DNA of 64,000 bases, taken from positions 682,001 through 746,000 of the forward strand of contig NZ_JANQAH010000011.1 of the NCBI RefSeq assembly GCF_024707125.1, given 5' to 3'. The DNA is from Devosia sp. GTDB lineage: Bacteria > Pseudomonadota > Alphaproteobacteria > Rhizobiales > Devosiaceae. Under the pieces are notes generated by a model that did no database searches, was not told where the DNA came from, and saw only the letters and a list, made by a program, of their open reading frames with translations. This document shows, one piece after another, positions 19,171 through 27,246 of the stretch. Numbering within the stretch: position 1 is the first letter of the stretch; each line of letters starts with the position of its first letter. Both the position numbers and the translations under genes were made by a program.

Positions 19171-19734
19171 TTACATCTTCGGGGTGAGCACCGCGTCGAT
19201 GACGTGGATGACGCCATTGGACTGGATCACGTCGGCAATGGTGACATTGGCCACGGTGCCGTTTTCATCGGTGATCGTCACCTTGCCGTCAGCAGCCTTG
19301 AGGGTCAGCTTGCAGCCACCGACGGTGTCGGCGATATGCTCGCCACCATCGGCTTCGACCATGCCGACGATGTCGGTCGACAGCGCCTTGGCCGCGATGA
19401 CATGACAGGTCAGGATCTTGGTCAGCATGTCCTTGTTTTCCGGCTTCAGCAGATTTTCGACGGTGCCGGCGGGCAGAGCGGCGAAAGCCTCATTGGTCGG
19501 GGCGAGAACGGTGAAGGGGCCCGGGCCCGAAAGCGTTTCGACAAGGCCGGCAGCCTGGACGGCAGCAACCAGCGTCGTGTGATCAGCCGAATTGACGGCG
19601 TTTTCGACGATGTTCTTGTCGGCGAACATGGCAGCGCCGCCGACCATCGGATTGTCCTGGGCAAAGACGGAGCCGCTGAGAGCGCCAAAGGACAGAATTG
19701 CCGCGACGGATACGGCGCGCAGGGAAATGGTCAT
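19171..19734 (-). CDS. Secreted fasciclin (FAS1) domain protein
   Basis: A 187-residue protein with a Sec signal peptide (cut near GSVFAQ-DN) and one FAS1 domain. The two FAS1 signature boxes are seen as GPFTVLAPTNEAFAALPAGTV and NVTIADVIQSNGVIHVIDAVLTPK. FAS1 proteins act in surface adhesion and matrix contact. It is downstream of an ECF sigma/anti-sigma pair on the same strand, as in mycobacterial sigK-rskA with mpt70/mpt83, where the FAS1 genes belong to the sigma regulon; by analogy this gene may be a target. Confidence 0.93.
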   Translation of the reverse strand: MTISLRAVSVAAILSFGALSGSVFAQDNPMVGGAAMFADKNIVENAVNSADHTTLVAAVQAAGLVETLSGPGPFTVLAPTNEAFAALPAGTVENLLKPENKDMLTKILTCHVIAAKALSTDIVGMVEADGGEHIADTVGGCKLTLKAADGKVTITDENGTVANVTIADVIQSNGVIHVIDAVLTPKM

Positions 19735-20033
19735 TTGGGAGTTCCTTCCTGTTTTATTTCTTGCCCGATCACTTGCGGGTCACAGGGAGGTACGGACGGG
19801 TAGCCGGGGGAGTTTCAGGATTTTGGGCGGTATATTTTTCGCGGATTCTGAAACTGTTTGGGGGGAAGTTTCGTATGCGCGGGCGGTAACGCTCTCAACC
19901 ACCGAACAACATCCTCGGGCTTGCCCCGAGGACACTTCGCGATGCACGGCAAAAGTAGAGGGCCCTCAGGTCAAGCCCGAGGGTGACGACCTGTGCGGTG
20001 ACGGCAGGCGCTTCGTAGAGGCCGAGAGCAGAC
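19735..20033. other. Intergenic stretch with repeat and possible ECF promoter
   Basis: Nearly 300 bases between the fasciclin and anti-sigma genes. It holds a palindromic repeat at 19913-19983 (listed separately). On the minus strand, TGAAAC (19817-19812) and CGTA (19794-19791) stand 17 bp apart, an arrangement typical of ECF-type promoters, about 60 bases before the fasciclin start. Confidence 0.35.
19913..19983. repeat. Intergenic palindromic repeat, CCTCGGGC type
   Basis: CCTCGGGC-TTG-CCCCGAGG at 19913-19931 is a near-perfect hairpin; a second related dyad (CCCTC ... GAGGG) lies at 19963-19983. Such CCTCGGG(C)TTG(A)CCCGAGG elements are typical dispersed repeats in Hyphomicrobiales intergenic DNA. 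Confidence 0.6.
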
Positions 20034-20735
20034 CTATATCTTCGTGACCGCGCCCTGCGCCACGACGGGGCCGGTTGGTACGCCCGCGGGTGCACCACCC
20101 TTGGGTTCGAGGGTGATGGCCAGGACCGAGCCCTCGCCCCAGCCGGCGCGCACCGCGTCCGAGAGTTCCACCGTACTGCGCGCATTGATCGGCACGACGC
20201 CCATGGAAATGGGAGAGCCGCCTCCCTGGATGGCCCAGAGCTCATAGTCATTGTTCGGTAGCGCCTCGCCCGAAAGAGCGGTCAGGCGAACCGCACCCGA
20301 GCCATCGTAAAGCGCGAGGAACTGCACATCGCTGCCTTCGGCCCGTAGTGCTGCCACCAGCTGATCGGCGAGCGCCGATGAGTCGGGCCGCGGCTGCAGA
20401 ACCGAGAAGCCGACTGCGACGGCGGCAACAGCGAGAGCCCCAGCCGCCACCGAGCGCCAGAGAGCAAGACTATCCCACCAGGAGGTGCGCTTTTCTTCGC
20501 CGAACAACCGAGTTTCGATTCTTGGCAGGATGTAAGCAGGCGGCGCCACCGGTTCGAACTGTTCATCGAGCCCGGCAAAGTGGCTGGCCCAGAAATCATG
20601 TTCGCGCTGCAGTTGCGGATCATCGGCAATGCGCCGGCCAACCGCCTCGTGCGCAGAGGCATCGAGCAGGCCGAGGACATATTCCGCAACTGTCGCGCGG
20701 CCGTCATCCCCCTCGTGTTTGTCTTGCTCGCTCAT
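20034..20735 (-). CDS. Anti-sigma factor, RskA family
   Basis: A 233-residue membrane-anchored anti-sigma factor. The N-terminal cytoplasmic zinc-less ASD-like helix contains VAEYVLGLLDASAHEAVGRRIADD, typical of RskA. One membrane helix lies around residues 92-112 (SVAAGALAVAAVAVGFSVL), followed by the RskA beta-domain (YELWAIQGGGSPISMGVVP). ATG 20735 overlaps the sigma-factor stop by four bases (ATGA), so the two are translationally coupled. It should hold the sigma factor inactive until cleaved or released. Confidence 0.92.
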   Translation of the reverse strand: MSEQDKHEGDDGRATVAEYVLGLLDASAHEAVGRRIADDPQLQREHDFWASHFAGLDEQFEPVAPPAYILPRIETRLFGEEKRTSWWDSLALWRSVAAGALAVAAVAVGFSVLQPRPDSSALADQLVAALRAEGSDVQFLALYDGSGAVRLTALSGEALPNNDYELWAIQGGGSPISMGVVPINARSTVELSDAVRAGWGEGSVLAITLEPKGGAPAGVPTGPVVAQGAVTKI

Positions 20736-21283
20736 GACGTCAGGCACTCTTTCAACTTCATCAGGCTCCGCCGCAGCCAGGTCCGCATGGTATTGAGCGG
20801 GACGGCATGGCGCTGGGCCAATTCTTCGTAGCTGAAACCGTCGAGATAGGCCCCGCGCACCGCCTCGGCACGATCAGGCTCCAGCGTGCCGAGACAATTC
20901 GCGATCCGTGCGCTGTCTTCGGCGGCTTCGACCTGTCGCTCGGGACTGGGACCCAGATCGGCAATATCGAGGGCTGCATCGATGTCTTCGCTGATGGGCC
21001 TTCTAACCCGCACCCTGTCGAGTGCATGATTGCGGGCCACCGCAACAAGCCAACTGATCGGGCTGTACTGACCGGCCACATAGCGGTCGGCTTTCTGCCA
21101 GATCTTGATGTAGATTTCCTGGATCGCTTCCTCGGTTTCGGCTCTGTCCCTCAAGATACGGAGGGCCACTCCGAAAAGTTTCGCGCTGGTCCTTGTGTAG
21201 AGCTGCCGAAAGGCGCCGCGGTCACGCAGGGCGCAACGGGCGATCAGGTCCGCAATTTCGGCTGTGTCCGCTTGCATTGACAT
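20732..21283 (-). CDS. ECF RNA polymerase sigma factor (SigK/RpoE-like)
   Basis: About 183 residues. Region 2 is visible as FRQLYTRTSAKLFGVALRIL then AEEAIQEIYIKIW-type helix (AETEEAIQEIYIKIWQKADR), and region 4 as GFSYEELAQRHAVPLNTMRT followed by WLRRSLMKLKECL. I chose ATG 21283 with GAGGGGG upstream; ATGs at 21310 and 21277 are alternatives. It is the first gene of the sigma/anti-sigma operon upstream of the fasciclin gene. An inverted repeat, GCCGACATA/TATGTCCGC, lies just upstream at 21303-21326 and may be part of its promoter. Confidence 0.92.
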   Translation of the reverse strand: MSMQADTAEIADLIARCALRDRGAFRQLYTRTSAKLFGVALRILRDRAETEEAIQEIYIKIWQKADRYVAGQYSPISWLVAVARNHALDRVRVRRPISEDIDAALDIADLGPSPERQVEAAEDSARIANCLGTLEPDRAEAVRGAYLDGFSYEELAQRHAVPLNTMRTWLRRSLMKLKECLTS

Positions 21284-21460
21284 GGGTCTAGTACCCCCTC
21301 TTGCCGACATATTCCCCTATGTCCGCCATTCCTGCTACGCAAATCGGGGAGAAACGGATCAACGGCCATGATTTTGTCGCCGCAGGTCATTTATAGACGG
21401 CGCAAAATGGACTAGACCCTTTGCCCGTCCGCAGGTCTTCTTGAGGAAACCACACCGCCC

Positions 21461-22363
21461 ATGTCTGACCAAGAAACGACGACCGACCGCTTCAGCCACG
21501 ATGCCGGCATCCTCGCCCAGGCCCTGCCCTATATGCAGCGCTATGAAGGCAAGACCGTCGTCGTGAAATACGGTGGCCACGCCATGGGCGATCTCAAGCT
21601 CGGCCAGGCCTTTGCCCGCGACATCGCGCTTTTGAAGCAGTCCAAGGTCAACCCCATCGTCGTGCATGGCGGCGGGCCGCAGATTGCCTCGATGCTGAAG
21701 AACCTCGGCATCGAATCCAAGTTCGAAGGCGGCCTTCGCGTCACCGATGCGCGGACCATGGAAGTGGTCGAGATGGTTCTGGCCGGCTCGATCAACAAGG
21801 AAATCGTCGCGCTGATCAATGCCGAAGGCGAATGGGCCATCGGCCTCTGCGGCAAGGACGGCAACATGGTTTTCGCCCGCAAGGCGGAAAAGAAGGTCAA
21901 GGATCCCGGCTCCAATATCGAGCGCGTGCTCGATCTCGGCTTTGTCGGCGAGCCCGTTGAAGTCGACCGCACCCTGCTCGACCTCCTTGCCCGCTCGGAA
22001 ATGATTCCGGTCATCGCCCCGGTCGCTCCGGGTCGCGACGGCAATACCTACAATATCAACGCCGATACCTTTGCCGGCGCCATTGCCGGTTCGCTCGGCG
22101 CCAAGCGCCTCCTGTTCCTGACCGACGTGCCGGGCGTGCTCGACAAGAACGGCAAGCTCATTCCCGAACTCAGCGTATCCGACGCCAAGGCACTGATCGC
22201 CGATGGCACGATTTCGGGCGGGATGATCCCCAAGGTCGAGACCTGCCTCGAAGCTCTCGACAGCGGTGTCGAAGGCGTCGTGATCCTCAACGGCAAGATG
22301 CCGCATGTGGTGCTGGTCGAGCTCTTCACCGAATTCGGTGCCGGCACGCTGATCGTTCGCTGA
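21461..22363 (+). CDS. argB: Acetylglutamate kinase
   Basis: Second step of arginine biosynthesis: ATP-dependent phosphorylation of N-acetylglutamate. The 300-residue amino-acid-kinase fold shows KYGGHAMGD near the N-terminus, the NAG-binding HGGGPQI motif, [17 protein letters not shown] and the C-terminal GISGGMIPK-like [16 protein letters not shown]. The N-terminal helix extension is compatible with arginine-feedback-regulated hexameric enzymes. No other arg genes are adjacent. It carries its own terminator. Confidence 0.97.
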   Translation: MSDQETTTDRFSHDAGILAQALPYMQRYEGKTVVVKYGGHAMGDLKLGQAFARDIALLKQSKVNPIVVHGGGPQIASMLKNLGIESKFEGGLRVTDARTMEVVEMVLAGSINKEIVALINAEGEWAIGLCGKDGNMVFARKAEKKVKDPGSNIERVLDLGFVGEPVEVDRTLLDLLARSEMIPVIAPVAPGRDGNTYNINADTFAGAIAGSLGAKRLLFLTDVPGVLDKNGKLIPELSVSDAKALIADGTISGGMIPKVETCLEALDSGVEGVVILNGKMPHVVLVELFTEFGAGTLIVR

Positions 22364-22386
22364 TCGGCAGCGCCCTACTCTGTCTG

Positions 22387-22428
22387 AAGGCCGGAACCCG
22401 TTCATAGCGAACGGTGTTTCGGCCTTTT
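22387..22428 (+). terminator. Rho-independent terminator after argB
   Basis: AAGGCCGGAACCCGTTC and GAACGGTGTTTCGGCCTT pair around a short loop, followed by TTTGTGTTTT. Confidence 0.75.
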
Positions 22429-22449
22429 GTGTTTTGGCTGTGAGGCGTT

Positions 22450-23235
22450 TTGGGCTCTGAGTTTTTTATCTTTCTGGTCGTGGGTTTTCTGGCTCAGATC
22501 GTCGATGGTGCCCTTGGCATGGCCTATGGCGTCGTCAGCTCCACCATGCTGCTCTCCTTCGGCGTACCACCGGCCGCCGCATCGGCCAGCGTTCATGCCG
22601 CCGAGATGTTCACCACCGCAGCCTCGGCGACGAGCCATGTGCGCAACCACAATGTGAACTGGCGCCTGTTCTGGCGGCTGGCGCCAGCGGGGATCGTAGG
22701 CGGGGTGCTCGGCACCTATGTGCTGACGGCCATAGACGGCTCCATGCTCCGCCCCTTCGTCACGCTCTATCTTGGGCTATTGGGGGTCTACATTCTCTAC
22801 CGCGCCTTGCGGGCGCGCGGGCCCTATCACGAACCCAAGACCCAGGTCGTGCTGCCGCTCGGCGTTGCCGGCGGCTTCGTCGATTCCGTTGGTGGCGGCG
22901 GCTGGGGTCCCATCGTGACCTCGAGCCTGATCGGCTCGGGCGGCGCACCGCGCTATGTGGTGGGCACGGTCAATACGGTGGAATTCTTTGTCACGACCGC
23001 CGTTTCCATCGCCTTCATCACCGCGCTGCTGACGGGGCACTGGGCCGACGCCGAGGGGATCGACCAGCACCTATGGTCGGTTGCGGGGCTGGTGGCCGGC
23101 GGCATCCTCGCCGCGCCCTTGGCAGGCTTCGTGGTTCGCATATTGCCGGCCAAGCGGCTGATGCTGCTGGTGGGCACGCTGGTCATTGCGCTTGCCGGCT
23201 ACCAGACCTGGGAATTGCTCTTCAAGGCGGCATGA
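22450..23235 (+). CDS. TSUP (TauE/SafE) family membrane exporter
   Basis: A 261-residue protein with about eight membrane segments and the two internal repeats of the TSUP family, each opening with a glycine-rich AQIVDGALGMAYG or AGGFVDSVGGGGWGP motif. The family moves small anions such as sulfite, sulfoacetate or sulfonates across the inner membrane. The start is a TTG at 22450. No sulfur-oxidation genes are adjacent, so its substrate is undetermined. It is convergent with the DHA2 pump. Confidence 0.88.
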   Translation: MGSEFFIFLVVGFLAQIVDGALGMAYGVVSSTMLLSFGVPPAAASASVHAAEMFTTAASATSHVRNHNVNWRLFWRLAPAGIVGGVLGTYVLTAIDGSMLRPFVTLYLGLLGVYILYRALRARGPYHEPKTQVVLPLGVAGGFVDSVGGGGWGPIVTSSLIGSGGAPRYVVGTVNTVEFFVTTAVSIAFITALLTGHWADAEGIDQHLWSVAGLVAGGILAAPLAGFVVRILPAKRLMLLVGTLVIALAGYQTWELLFKAA

Positions 23236-23239
23236 AAAA

Positions 23240-23271
23240 GGGCCGCGCAATGCGCGGCCCCTTCGATTTTA
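23240..23271. terminator. Terminator between convergent TSUP and DHA2 genes
   Basis: GGGCCGCGCA and TGCGCGGCCC form a perfect stem with almost no loop, followed by CTTCGATTTT; it starts just after the TSUP stop. Confidence 0.65.
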
Positions 23272-24756
23272 GGCTTCCACCAGCACCGGCTGAGGCGCCC
23301 CGCCCGGCTTCTGGCCACTCGAAGGCCGGAAGGCGAAGGCGAGGAAGAAGACGAGGCCAAAGCTAATCACCTGATACCAGAGCGCCAGCGAGGCCGCGCT
23401 GCCAAAGGCAGCAGCCGCGGTGCTGCCGCTGGCAAAGGCGCCACCAAGATGGGTGAAGAAGATTTCACCGATCAGCGCCACACCAAGCGCACCACCGACC
23501 TGCTGGAAGGCCTGCAGAGCACCCGAGCCGGCACCGGCATCGCGCGGCGGCACATTGCGCAGCACGAGCTGGAACAGCGAGGAGAAGCCGGTGCCAAGGC
23601 CAATGCCGGCGATCAGCAGGGGCACGAAGAAGCTCCAGCTGCTGATGGTGTCGCCAGCAGCGCCGATGATGAAATGCAGCGAACCGATACCACCGGCCAG
23701 CATGAGACCGGCAACGCCGAGCCGAGCCCGCAGATAGTTCGAGCCGAAGCGGCCGGCGATCAGCGAGGCGATCAGCACGCCCACCGAGAAGGGCGTATTG
23801 GTGAGGCCCGACTCCAGCGGCGTCATGCCAAAGCCGCTCTGCAGCAGCAGCGAGATGATCATGAACATGCCCGGAATGCCTGAGGCATAGATGGTCACCA
23901 CCAGGGCGCCGAACATGAAGTCGCGGTTCTTGAGGAGATCGTAGTTGAGGAGCTGCGGCAGGCCCGCATCGGCGCGCCGCTTGGTCCAGAGCGTGAAGAG
24001 AGCAATCAGCACCAGACCCACCGCGATGAGCCCAAAGGCCCAGAGCGGCCAGCCATAGGCGCGGCCTTCGACGATGGGGAAGACCACGGCGATGATGCCA
24101 AGGCCGAAGAGGCCAATGCCGATGAAATCGTTCTTGAGGTCCGGATGGCCCGGCAGGCGCGGAATGAGGAACCAGCCGGCGACCACGGCGGCAATGCCGA
24201 TGGGCACGTTGACGAGGAAGATCGGTTCCCAATCGAGGCCGAAGATGTGGGCTTCGATGAGAAGGCCACCGAGGATCGGGCCGCAGACCGAAGCGAGGCC
24301 CGCGGTGAGGCCGAACAGCGAAAAGGCCTGGCCGCGCTCATGCGGCGGGAAGGTGACGGTGGCGATGGCGAGGACCTGCGGGGTCATCATGGCGCCGGCG
24401 AGACCCTGGATGATGCGAGCCCCGATCAGCATTTCGATTGATGTCGACATACCGCAGAGCGCCGAGGCGGCCGTGAAGGCAGCAACGCCCCAGAGGAAGA
24501 GGCGGGTGCGCCCCAAGATGTCGCCGAGGCGGCCGAAGGGCAGGAGCCCGAGCGCAAAGGCGAGCACATAGGCGGCGACGACCCATTCGATCTGGTTGTC
24601 GGTAGCGCCGAGGTTTTCGCGCATTGAGGGGAGAGCGACGTTGACGATGGTGACGTCGATCAGATTCATGAAATTGGCGATCAGCAGCACGAAGAGGCCA
24701 ATCCAGCGGCGCGGATCGGGTGGTGCATCTGCCGCATGGGCGTGAGGAGAGGACAT
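23269..24756 (-). CDS. DHA2-family MFS drug efflux transporter (EmrB/QacA type)
   Basis: A 495-residue proton-driven efflux pump with about 14 membrane segments. The family motifs are visible: NFMNLIDVTIVNVALPSM (motif D1), LLPFGRLGDILGRTRLFLWG (motif A) and the motif-C-like LFGLTAGLASVCGPILGGLL. The N-terminal 15 residues are hydrophilic. It starts five bases after the stop of the TetR gene 24762-25373, with which it forms an operon, and is presumably repressed by it. No membrane-fusion partner (EmrA) is beside it. Substrate unknown. Confidence 0.92.
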   Translation of the reverse strand: MSSPHAHAADAPPDPRRWIGLFVLLIANFMNLIDVTIVNVALPSMRENLGATDNQIEWVVAAYVLAFALGLLPFGRLGDILGRTRLFLWGVAAFTAASALCGMSTSIEMLIGARIIQGLAGAMMTPQVLAIATVTFPPHERGQAFSLFGLTAGLASVCGPILGGLLIEAHIFGLDWEPIFLVNVPIGIAAVVAGWFLIPRLPGHPDLKNDFIGIGLFGLGIIAVVFPIVEGRAYGWPLWAFGLIAVGLVLIALFTLWTKRRADAGLPQLLNYDLLKNRDFMFGALVVTIYASGIPGMFMIISLLLQSGFGMTPLESGLTNTPFSVGVLIASLIAGRFGSNYLRARLGVAGLMLAGGIGSLHFIIGAAGDTISSWSFFVPLLIAGIGLGTGFSSLFQLVLRNVPPRDAGAGSGALQAFQQVGGALGVALIGEIFFTHLGGAFASGSTAAAAFGSAASLALWYQVISFGLVFFLAFAFRPSSGQKPGGAPQPVLVEA

Positions 24757-24761
24757 GAGGT

Positions 24762-25373
24762 CTAGCCTTGATTGGAAACGGGGAGAAGGAAGGCGCGCTC
24801 GAGCTCGGCAATGACGGGTTCAAGCGAGGCGCGGCGATGGGGACGCCAGCAATCGGACAGGGCGGCGGTGACGATGATGGCCGCGGCGGCGGGGTCGATG
24901 TTGGGACGGAATGAGCCGTCGTCGATGCCGGTGCGGAAGATCTTGGTGAACTGCCCGGTCCAGAACGCCTGCATAGGCAGGATGATCTCAGCGATGGTCG
25001 GATCGCGACGGGAGAGATCGACGAGTTCGCTGAGAACGCCGATCAGCTCGGGCATTTCGGCGACGATTTCGCGGAACTCGTTGAACTCCTGGCGGAGCTG
25101 GGCGCCGGCATCGAGCCCTTCCTTGGGGTGGCGCAGGGCCTGGGCCTTGAAATCGTCGCGGAGGGACGCCGCGACCAGCGCCACCAGCGCCTCCTTGCTC
25201 GGCACGTGATAGTGGAGCGTCGCGATATTGATGCCGACGCGCTCGGCGATGTCGCGCGTGCGCAGCCCCTCAAGACCCTTCTCGATGATGAGGGCGCGGG
25301 CAGCGCGGGCAATGGCGATGCGTCGTTCATCGCCGCTTTCGCGCTTGGGGATATGGGCCGGTTCGGGACACAT
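24762..25373 (-). CDS. TetR/AcrR family repressor of the DHA2 pump
   Basis: About 203 residues. The HTH lies at roughly residues 20-65 (LRTRDIAERVGINIATLHYHVPSKEALVALV). The C-terminal ligand domain is of the TetR_C type with a long helix bundle. ATG 25373 is the likely start; a start at 25433 would place the coding region over the palindrome at 25430-25445. It is the first gene of the pump operon and probably binds that palindrome to repress it. Confidence 0.9.
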   Translation of the reverse strand: MCPEPAHIPKRESGDERRIAIARAARALIIEKGLEGLRTRDIAERVGINIATLHYHVPSKEALVALVAASLRDDFKAQALRHPKEGLDAGAQLRQEFNEFREIVAEMPELIGVLSELVDLSRRDPTIAEIILPMQAFWTGQFTKIFRTGIDDGSFRPNIDPAAAAIIVTAALSDCWRPHRRASLEPVIAELERAFLLPVSNQG

Positions 25374-25429
25374 GGGAGGTTCGGATTCTGGATTGGACGG
25401 CGCTTCACTACACCCGGCCAAATCATCAA

Positions 25430-25445
25430 TCAATCATTTGATTGA
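25430..25445. promoter_or_regulatory. Candidate TetR operator
   Basis: TCAATCA and TGATTGA arms flank a TT centre, between the TetR gene (minus) and ilvA (plus). A preceding direct TCAATCAATCA run enlarges the site. The AT-rich element stands out against the GC-rich surroundings. Confidence 0.55.
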
Positions 25446-25548
25446 GAAAATGTGCCATGCCCGAAACGCATGCAGCATTGCTATGACCGGACGTTGACAT
25501 TTGCTGTCAGCAGGCGTCCTTCAGCCCCATATTCTGGAAGGCCGTGCC

Positions 25549-27066
25549 ATGACCGACTATGTGCGAAAAATCCTGACTTCAGCGGTTTACGAGGTTGCCG
25601 AGCAGACCGCGCTCGATCCGATGCGCCTGCTCTCGACCAGGCTCGGCCAGGAGATTTTGCTCAAGCGCGAGGACCTGCAGCCGGTCTTTTCGTTCAAGAT
25701 CCGCGGCGCGCATAACCGCATGAGCCAACTGACGACAGAGGAGCGCGCTCGGGGCGTGATCTGTGCGTCGGCCGGCAATCATGCACAGGGCGTGGCGCTG
25801 TCGGCGACGCGGCTTGGCGTGCGCGCGATCATCGTCATGCCGACGACGACGCCGGGGATCAAGATCGACGCCGTGCGCCGGCTGGGTGGCGAGGTTGTGC
25901 TGTTCGGCGATGGATTTGACGCGGCGCGGGCCCATGCCTCGGGACTGGCCGAGCGGCATGGCTATGTCTTCGTGCATCCGTTTGACGATCCCGATGTGAT
26001 TGCCGGCCAGGGCACGATCGGCATGGAATTGCTGCGCCAGCATCCGGGCGAAATCGGCGCTATCTACGTGCCCATCGGCGGGGGCGGACTGGCGGCGGGC
26101 ATTGCCGCCTTCGTCAAATTCCTGCGGCCCGAGATCAAGGTGATCGGTGTCGAGCCGGAAGAAGCAGCCAGCATGAAGGCGGCGATTGCGGCGGGCAAGC
26201 CAGTTGTGCTCAACGAGGTGGGTCTCTTTGCCGACGGCGTTGCGGTGCGGCAGGTGGGCGACGAGACGTTCCGGCTCTGCCGGGATCTGCTCGATGACAT
26301 CATCACCGTGAGCAATGACGAAATCTGCGCTGCCATCAAGGACATCTTTGACGACATGCGCGCTATTGCCGAGCCGGCGGGCGCTTTGGCACTTGCGGGT
26401 CTACGCCGCCATATCGAAATGGGCGCTACGCCCAAGGGGGCGCTGATCGCCATCAATTCGGGTGCCAATGTCAATTTCGACCGGCTGCGCTACGTCTCCG
26501 AACGCGCCGAGATTGGCGAGCGGGGCGAGGCCCTGCTTGCGGTGACCATTCCCGAAGTGCCGGGCAGCTATCGCGCCTTCATGCGCCTCCTCGGCCGTCG
26601 CGCCATCACCGAGTTCAACTATCGCTATGCCCATGCCAGCGCCGCGCACATCTTTGTCGGCGTAAAGCTGTCGCAGGGGGACAAGGAAAAGCGCGAGATC
26701 ATCGATCTTCTCACCGCCGACGGGCTTGGCGTCACCGACATGACCGACAATGAGGTGGCAAAGCTCCACGTACGCTACATGGTGGGTGGGCGCGTGGCGG
26801 GGCTCAGCGATGAAATGCTGTTCCGCTTCCAGTTCCCCGAGCGGCCCGGCGCGCTCCTGACCTTCCTTGAAGGGCTCAATGACGCCTGGAACATTTCCCT
26901 CTTCCACTACCGCAATCATGGCGCCGATTATGGCAGGGTGCTGGTGGGGGTTCAGGTACCCGTCGACACGCGCGAGGACTTTTATGCCCATATCGACGCG
27001 ATCGGCTTTCCCTATTGGAACGAAACAGAAAATCCGGCCTACCGGCAATTTCTTGAAACAAATTGA
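25549..27066 (+). CDS. ilvA: Threonine ammonia-lyase, biosynthetic
   Basis: PLP enzyme deaminating threonine to 2-oxobutanoate, the first committed step to isoleucine. The 505-residue protein has the Schiff-base Lys in VFSFKIRGAHNRMS, a GNHAQGVAL substrate loop, the phosphate-binding GGGGLAAGIAAF loop and, from about residue 330, two ACT-like regulatory modules (LLAVTIPEVPGSYRAFMRLL and FRFQFPERPGALLTFLEGL), so isoleucine feedback control is expected. ATG 25549 has GGAAGG upstream and is preferred to 25501. Confidence 0.95.
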   Translation: MTDYVRKILTSAVYEVAEQTALDPMRLLSTRLGQEILLKREDLQPVFSFKIRGAHNRMSQLTTEERARGVICASAGNHAQGVALSATRLGVRAIIVMPTTTPGIKIDAVRRLGGEVVLFGDGFDAARAHASGLAERHGYVFVHPFDDPDVIAGQGTIGMELLRQHPGEIGAIYVPIGGGGLAAGIAAFVKFLRPEIKVIGVEPEEAASMKAAIAAGKPVVLNEVGLFADGVAVRQVGDETFRLCRDLLDDIITVSNDEICAAIKDIFDDMRAIAEPAGALALAGLRRHIEMGATPKGALIAINSGANVNFDRLRYVSERAEIGERGEALLAVTIPEVPGSYRAFMRLLGRRAITEFNYRYAHASAAHIFVGVKLSQGDKEKREIIDLLTADGLGVTDMTDNEVAKLHVRYMVGGRVAGLSDEMLFRFQFPERPGALLTFLEGLNDAWNISLFHYRNHGADYGRVLVGVQVPVDTREDFYAHIDAIGFPYWNETENPAYRQFLETN

Positions 27067-27246
27067 ACCGATTTCCGTAAGACGAGTTCGACATGCAGGC
27101 GAAATAAAGCGTCACTATAAGCGTTGACGCAATTCCGCCGCACATCGACTGCAATTCACTGCCCAAGGGGCAATCAAACCGGGGGACAGCGCGGGGGTTG
27201 GACAGTTACCACCGCGCCCTTCACAACATCGAGGAAGACGCAGACC

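Noticed and set aside
21359-22405. 348-residue minus-strand ORF opposite argB
   Set aside because: Shadow of argB, which is unmistakable.
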